Shown here one piece after another: positions 33,177 through 37,200 of a stretch of DNA of 37,200 bases. The stretch spans positions 25,520 to 62,719 of the forward strand of contig VBHO01000142.1 of NCBI GenBank assembly GCA_005882045.1. Reading direction: 5' to 3'. Origin of the DNA: Chloroflexota bacterium (GTDB lineage: Bacteria > Chloroflexota > Dormibacteria > CF-121). The position numbers and the translations under genes are program-made. Each line of letters begins with the position of its first letter. Positions within the stretch are counted from its first letter, which is position 1. The notes beneath the pieces are model-generated. The model did not search any database and was not told the DNA's origin. It was given only the letters and a program-made list of their open reading frames with translations.

Positions 33177-33474
33177 TTAGGTTTGGCGGATCGGCTTGGG
33201 CACCGGCGGCGGCCGTTCCGGTGTTGGCGGCGGAGGCGGCGGTTTGGTTCCGGGAACGGGCTCAGGCGCCGGCGGGGGTTCCCTAACCAATGACGATAGG
33301 GCCACCCGATACGGCGAGGATGTGGGCGAAGGCGAGGATGCTCAACGCCGCGAGGACCACGAGGAATCCACCGACAAGGTACGACGCAAGGCGGTGCCGG
33401 GTGAAGACCGCCGCACCCAGGAGTAAGAGAACGATGGCGACGAGGATATTCGAGAAGTTGATGTCGACTTTCAA
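33177..33474 (-). CDS. Small membrane protein with an apparently frameshifted Pro-rich tail
   Basis: TTG 33474 with a perfect SD (AGGAGGT, 5 nt away) starts a 63-residue protein with two membrane helices (ILVAIVLLLLGAAVFT and YLVGGFLVVLAALSILAFAHIL) ending at TAG 33285-33283. Directly past the stop, in the +1 frame, an uninterrupted ~35-codon stretch reads EPPPAPEPVPGTKPPPPPP then TPERPPPVPKPIRQT and a TAA at 33179-33177. This has the look of a genuine Pro-rich tail, now out of frame by one base. A recent indel, a sequencing error or a programmed +1 shift could explain it; the GGCCC run near 33301 is a candidate site. Confidence 0.65.
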
Positions 33475-33504
33475 TGCTTACCTCCTAATTCCTATTGTTG
33501 AGCT

Positions 33505-34665
33505 TCACGCCTCGGCCAGTGCCCGGTCAAGGTCTGAGATCAGGTCGGCGACGTCTTCGATACCCACCGAGATCCTGACCAGCCCGTCCGCGACCCCGTG
33601 TGCGCGCCGCGTCTCAGCTGGAATCGAGGCGTGCGTCATGGCGGCCGGCAGCTCGATCAACGACTCGACGCCGCCCAGGCTCTCCGCCAGCGTGAACAGC
33701 TGGGTCCGCTCGACGACGCGGCGGGCCGGCTCCAGCCCGCCTTTGACCTCGAAGGAGATCATGCCGCCGAAGCCCGACATCTGGCGCTGCGCCAGCTCCC
33801 GCTGCGGATTGCTGGACAGACCTGGATAGAAGACGCGCGCCACTTTCGGATGGTCGTTCAAGAAGGCCGCGACCAGCCGCGCATTGCGGTCGTGTTCGCG
33901 CATCCGGATGGCGAGCGTCTTCAGCCCCCGAAGCACGAGCCAGGCATCCATCGGTCCAGGGACACCCCCGACGGCGTTTTGCAGAAAGGCCAGGTGCTCG
34001 AATAGATCCTCCCGGTCGACCACCAGCGTTCCGCCGATCACGTCGCTGTGCCCGCCGAGATACTTGGTAGCGCTGTGCACCACGATGTCCGCGCCCAGCG
34101 ATAGTGGACGCTGGAAGTAGGGGCTCATGAAGGTGTTGTCGACCACGACCAGGGCCTGATGCGCGTGAGCCAGCTTGCTCACGGCGGCGATGTCGACCAG
34201 TTTGAGGAGCGGGTTGGTCGGCGATTCGATCCAGACGAGGCGGGTGCGGTCCGTCATCGCGGCTTCGACCGCCTTTGTGTCCGAGCCGTCGACGAAGGAG
34301 AAGCTGAGGCCCATCGGCTCCAGGACACGTCGAAAGATCCGGTAGGTGCCGCCGTAAAGGTCATCCATCGCGATCGTGTGATCACCCGGCTTGAGCAGCT
34401 GCATGACGGTCGACTCGGCGGCCATGCCTGAGCTAAACGCCAGGCCGTGCCGGGCGCCCTCGAGGGCGGCGATGCACTGCTCGAGGGCGGCGCGGGTCGG
34501 GTTCCCGGTCCGCGCGTACTCATAGCCGCGATGCCGGCCGACTCCATCCTGGGCGAAGGTCGAGGTCTGGTAGATCGGCACCACGACGGCGCCAGTGGTC
34601 GGATCCGGTTTCTGCCCGGCGTGAATCGCCCGGGTGGAGAACCCGGGCGTACCCTCGACGCTCAC
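33505..34665 (-). CDS. Cystathionine gamma-lyase / gamma-synthase (Cys/Met metabolism PLP enzyme)
   Basis: 386 residues. Fold-type I PLP enzyme: VVPIYQTSTFAQ, YEYARTGNPTRAALEQCIAALEG, the PLP Lys in VHSATKYLGGHSDVIGG, and the C-terminal ESLGGVESLIELPAAMTHASIP. The GTG start overlaps the stop of the cystathionine beta-synthase gene (GTGA). With that partner it most likely cleaves cystathionine to cysteine, 2-oxobutyrate and ammonia (reverse transsulfuration), though gamma-synthase activity cannot be excluded from sequence. Confidence 0.93.
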   Translation of the reverse strand: MSVEGTPGFSTRAIHAGQKPDPTTGAVVVPIYQTSTFAQDGVGRHRGYEYARTGNPTRAALEQCIAALEGARHGLAFSSGMAAESTVMQLLKPGDHTIAMDDLYGGTYRIFRRVLEPMGLSFSFVDGSDTKAVEAAMTDRTRLVWIESPTNPLLKLVDIAAVSKLAHAHQALVVVDNTFMSPYFQRPLSLGADIVVHSATKYLGGHSDVIGGTLVVDREDLFEHLAFLQNAVGGVPGPMDAWLVLRGLKTLAIRMREHDRNARLVAAFLNDHPKVARVFYPGLSSNPQRELAQRQMSGFGGMISFEVKGGLEPARRVVERTQLFTLAESLGGVESLIELPAAMTHASIPAETRRAHGVADGLVRISVGIEDVADLISDLDRALAEA

Positions 34666-36047
34666 CTGGACGCGCGCGTGTGCGCCATGAACTCGAGGAG
34701 ATCGAGACGGGTGATGATCCCCACCGGCCGCTCGGCGTCCATCACCACCAGCGCGGTGGCGCCGGCGAGCAGCGTACTGAAGGCCTCATCGACGTGCGCG
34801 CCGGCAGCAATCGTCGGGAATGGTCCATCCATCGCGGCACCGACCGTGGTCTCGATCAGACCCGGGTCACGGTAGACGCGGTCGAGCAGCGTGCGTTCCT
34901 GGATGCTGCCCACCAGCCGCTGGCCCGGCCCGCCGCCGTCCTCCGTCACCGGCATCTGCGAGATGCCGTGCTCCTGCAGAAGGTCGATGGCGCGCCCGAC
35001 CTTCTCTTTCGACGACACCGTGATCAATTCAGGCATCTCGCGTTCGCGGACCACCACGTCATGCACGAGCTGGCGCGGAAAGCGCTCGAAGAAGCCGTTT
35101 TGCCGCATCCACTCGTCGTTGTAGATCTTGCTCAGGTTGTTGCGGCCGGTGTCGGGCAGGATGACGACCATCAAGGTCTTCTCGTCGAGGCCGCGCGCCA
35201 CGTCCATCGCCGCTTTCATAGCGGTCCCGGACGAACCGCCCACCAGGATCCCTTCCTCGCGCGTGATCCGGCGCGCCGTGAGGAAGGAATCGCGGTCGTT
35301 GACCTGGACGATGCGGTCGATCAGCTTCAGGTCGATGGTGCCGGGAATGAAGTCTTCGCCAATCCCCTCCACCTTGTATGGCTTGATGGTGTCGCCCGAG
35401 TAGAGCGATCCCTCCGGGTCGGCGCCGACGATCATCACCGACTTTTTCTTCTCCTTGAGGAAGCGGGCGATGCCGGTCATGGTGCCGCCCGTCCCCAGTC
35501 CGCCCACTACGACGTCGACTGTTCCATCGGTTTGCTCCCAGATTTCGGGGCCGGTCGTTTCGTAGTGCGAGCGCGGATTCGCCTGGTTGAAATATTGATT
35601 CGGCTGGAAGGCGCCTGGGATTTCGCGGCTGAGCCGTTCAGCCACGGAGTAGTAGCTCTCCGGCGAGTCGCGCGGCACCGCGGTCGGGCAGACCACGACT
35701 TCCGCTCCGTAGGCGCGCAGCAACGCGATCTTTTCCGGCGATTGTTTGTCGGCCATCACGAAGATCATGCGGTAGCCGCGGATCGCGGCCGCGATCGCCA
35801 GCGCGTGACCGGTGTTGCCGGAGGTGGGCTCGACGATGGTGCCACCGGGCTTCAGCTGGCCGCTCCGTTCGGCGTCCTCGATCATCCGCAGCCCGATCCG
35901 GTCCTTGACGCTTCCTCCCGGGTTGAGCGTCTCGACCTTGGCCAGAATGGTCGGGCGAAGCCCGGCGGTGATGCGCGAGAGCCGCACCAGCGGCGTGTGC
36001 CCGACGGCCTCCAGGATGCTGCCCAGGACCTGCACGGCCACCATCAT
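34662..36047 (-). CDS. cbs: Cystathionine beta-synthase with C-terminal CBS pair
   Basis: Up to 461 residues. PLP catalytic domain: NPGGSVKDRIGLRMI (PLP Lys), EPTSGNTGHALAIAAA, GGLGTGGTMTGIARFLKE, VGGSSGTA. The C-terminal ~120 residues are a CBS pair (ELITVSSKEKVGRAIDLLQEHGISQMPV and FPTIAAGAHVDEAF...GIITRLDLLEF), as in full-length CBS enzymes. It condenses serine with homocysteine to cystathionine. The coordinate uses ATG 36047, but TATGAT (36048-36043) covers this codon and stands 7 bp before GTG 36035, which gives MQVLGSILEAVGHTPLVRL; the shorter, leaderless start is likely. Confidence 0.94.
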   Translation of the reverse strand: MMVAVQVLGSILEAVGHTPLVRLSRITAGLRPTILAKVETLNPGGSVKDRIGLRMIEDAERSGQLKPGGTIVEPTSGNTGHALAIAAAIRGYRMIFVMADKQSPEKIALLRAYGAEVVVCPTAVPRDSPESYYSVAERLSREIPGAFQPNQYFNQANPRSHYETTGPEIWEQTDGTVDVVVGGLGTGGTMTGIARFLKEKKKSVMIVGADPEGSLYSGDTIKPYKVEGIGEDFIPGTIDLKLIDRIVQVNDRDSFLTARRITREEGILVGGSSGTAMKAAMDVARGLDEKTLMVVILPDTGRNNLSKIYNDEWMRQNGFFERFPRQLVHDVVVREREMPELITVSSKEKVGRAIDLLQEHGISQMPVTEDGGGPGQRLVGSIQERTLLDRVYRDPGLIETTVGAAMDGPFPTIAAGAHVDEAFSTLLAGATALVVMDAERPVGIITRLDLLEFMAHTRASR

Positions 36048-36086
36048 ACGGGCGGTCCGCAGCCTGCGCGCGTCGTCAGGCCGGCG

Positions 36087-37200
36087 TCAGCTGACGACGG
36101 TAGCGATGCGGGCCCAGGTAAACCCGCCGTCGGTCGTTCGGTGAAGCTCCGGGAGTTGGTCCCTGATGGCGGGGACGGCGACCAAGCCGGTCGATAGATC
36201 GCCGAAGCTCACCTCGCGCGCGAAGAATTCTGCCGGCCCATTGGCCAATCGCCAGGTCCGCCAACCGTCCGCGGTCACGTAAAGGGAGCGCACGCCGGTG
36301 TCGCCGCCCGGTCCTGCGCCAATCATCCACCCGTGCATAGGATCGACAAAGTCGGCCGCAAGCTCCGCTGCGGGCAGCCGACGGGTGGTCCAGGAGCCTC
36401 CCGCGTCACGCGTCAGGTAGATCGCGGACTCCTGCAGCGCGTTCGCACCGGTTGTGACGCCACGATGGAGGACGAAGACGACGTCGGTTCCCGACAGCCG
36501 TGCAATCGAGTCGACGTTGTACAGCGGCGCTGGCGAACCCGGTCCGGGGAAGGCCGGAATGTTCTGCGGTGACCAGGTTCGACCGCCGTCGTGCGTCACG
36601 TACAAGAAGGGCCGAGCACAAAAGGCGCCAAGCCACCCGGTCTGCACGTCGGCAAACGTGGGCTGTCCAATCGGTCCACCCATTGGGCAGGCCTCGGGCA
36701 GGCCGGGGACCACCGCCGGATCCCCGCGGACTTCGCTCGCCGGTTTGATGGCCAGCCAGTGGGCGCCGCCGTCGGTCGTTCGATAAAGCGTCGTGTCAGC
36801 GGCGCCGATCACTCCACCCGCGCTCGGAGTGCCGAACACCCAGCCGTGGCCGGCATCGATGAACTGGATACCTGATCCGCTTCCGTCGATGACGAATTTC
36901 GGCGTCGTGTCCCAGTGAGCGCCGCCGTCCGCGGTCGATGCGACGATGGCCGACTCGTGGCTGGCCGTGCTCTCGGCCCCAAGCATGACGAGCACCCAGG
37001 CGTGCCACTCGTCATGGAAATCGACGGCATCGATGTTCGGGCTGTTCAGACTGGACGGCAGCCCGATCGCGCTCCAGTGACCCCCGGCGTCGCTCGTCCG
37101 GACGAGGTGGACCGAACCCCTCCCGTCGCCGGGGACGGCAACCGCCCAGCCGGTATTCGCATTGACCATGCGCAGATGCATAAGTGAAAAGGGACCCGCC
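36087..37200 (-). CDS. Asp-box (BNR/YCF48-like) beta-propeller, N-terminus outside window
   Basis: At least 371 residues; an ATG at 37181 exists but the frame stays open to the window edge and reads on sensibly, so the true start is probably beyond. Seven Asp-box repeats (S/T-x-D-x-G-x-x-W type) are visible: TSDAGGHW, STADGGAHW, TTDGGAHW, THDGGRTW, TRDAGGSW, TADGWRTW and TTDGGFTW, each with a following GW or similar strand. This predicts a seven-bladed propeller like YCF48 or sialidase-type folds, usually extracytoplasmic. No sialidase catalytic residues can be assigned. Confidence 0.85.
   Translation of the reverse strand, partial: AGPFSLMHLRMVNANTGWAVAVPGDGRGSVHLVRTSDAGGHWSAIGLPSSLNSPNIDAVDFHDEWHAWVLVMLGAESTASHESAIVASTADGGAHWDTTPKFVIDGSGSGIQFIDAGHGWVFGTPSAGGVIGAADTTLYRTTDGGAHWLAIKPASEVRGDPAVVPGLPEACPMGGPIGQPTFADVQTGWLGAFCARPFLYVTHDGGRTWSPQNIPAFPGPGSPAPLYNVDSIARLSGTDVVFVLHRGVTTGANALQESAIYLTRDAGGSWTTRRLPAAELAADFVDPMHGWMIGAGPGGDTGVRSLYVTADGWRTWRLANGPAEFFAREVSFGDLSTGLVAVPAIRDQLPELHRTTDGGFTWARIATVVS

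Noticed and set aside
33196-33426. A Gly-rich plus-strand frame (GTGGGRSGVGGGGGGLVPG).
   Set aside because: It is the complement of the Pro-rich tail on the minus strand; the minus-strand gene has an SD and membrane helices.

Overview
The window is high-GC (mostly C/G third positions) and almost wall-to-wall coding, with many 1-4 bp start/stop overlaps. The gene mix (LigD in PE-LIG-POL order, UPF0182, DUF222-HNH, DUF3048 lipoprotein, MobA-like transferase with CoxG, CcsA, TldD/PmbA, a transsulfuration pair, IspH) suggests a soil-type member of the Chloroflexota / Ca. Dormibacterota / actinobacterial part of the tree. This is a judgement from gene content; there is no rRNA or other decisive marker. 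Many genes carry a TAnnnT -10-like hexamer 6-8 bp before the start codon and no Shine-Dalgarno (SD), so leaderless transcription is probably common.

Layout. 1-612: tail of a class A penicillin-binding protein. 750-5643: phasin-like protein, divergent FmdB zinc ribbon, enolase and UPF0182 membrane protein. 5679-8223: a compact signalling locus with a 26-residue secreted-peptide-like ORF (own promoter, SD and terminator) divergent from an XRE-TPR regulator, which is translationally coupled to an HD-GYP response regulator whose phospho-acceptor Asp is Glu. 8248-13036: DUF222-HNH nuclease with a palindromic operator, GNAT remnant, MocA/CoxG pair, DUF3048 lipoprotein, BI-1 protein, small unknown. 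13144-20014: PHP phosphoesterase and unknown partner, MFS, PmbA, TldD, a multi-hairpin repeat, second MFS. 20011-23613: CcsA, a CBS-fused GltD-like Fe-S flavoprotein and a separate CBS-pair protein in one coupled operon. 23705-25280: two-TM protein, palindromic element, M20 amidohydrolase. 25307-28366: LigD and MazG-like. 28367-29112: a regulatory region (DnaA boxes, consensus promoter with palindromic spacer, structured leader) driving an unknown 101-aa protein. 29161-33474: unknown beta-rich protein, OPRT-like PRTase, AAA ATPase, membrane protein, IspH, small membrane protein with an apparently frameshifted Pro-rich tail. 33505-36047: transsulfuration pair. 36087-37200: Asp-box beta-propeller, cut by the window end.

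The strongest candidate for an undescribed system is 5679-8223. Its layout is that of an RRNPP-type peptide quorum-sensing cassette (pro-peptide plus HTH-TPR receptor), here coupled to a predicted c-di-GMP phosphodiesterase. The second is 28367-29112. Both are inferences from sequence.
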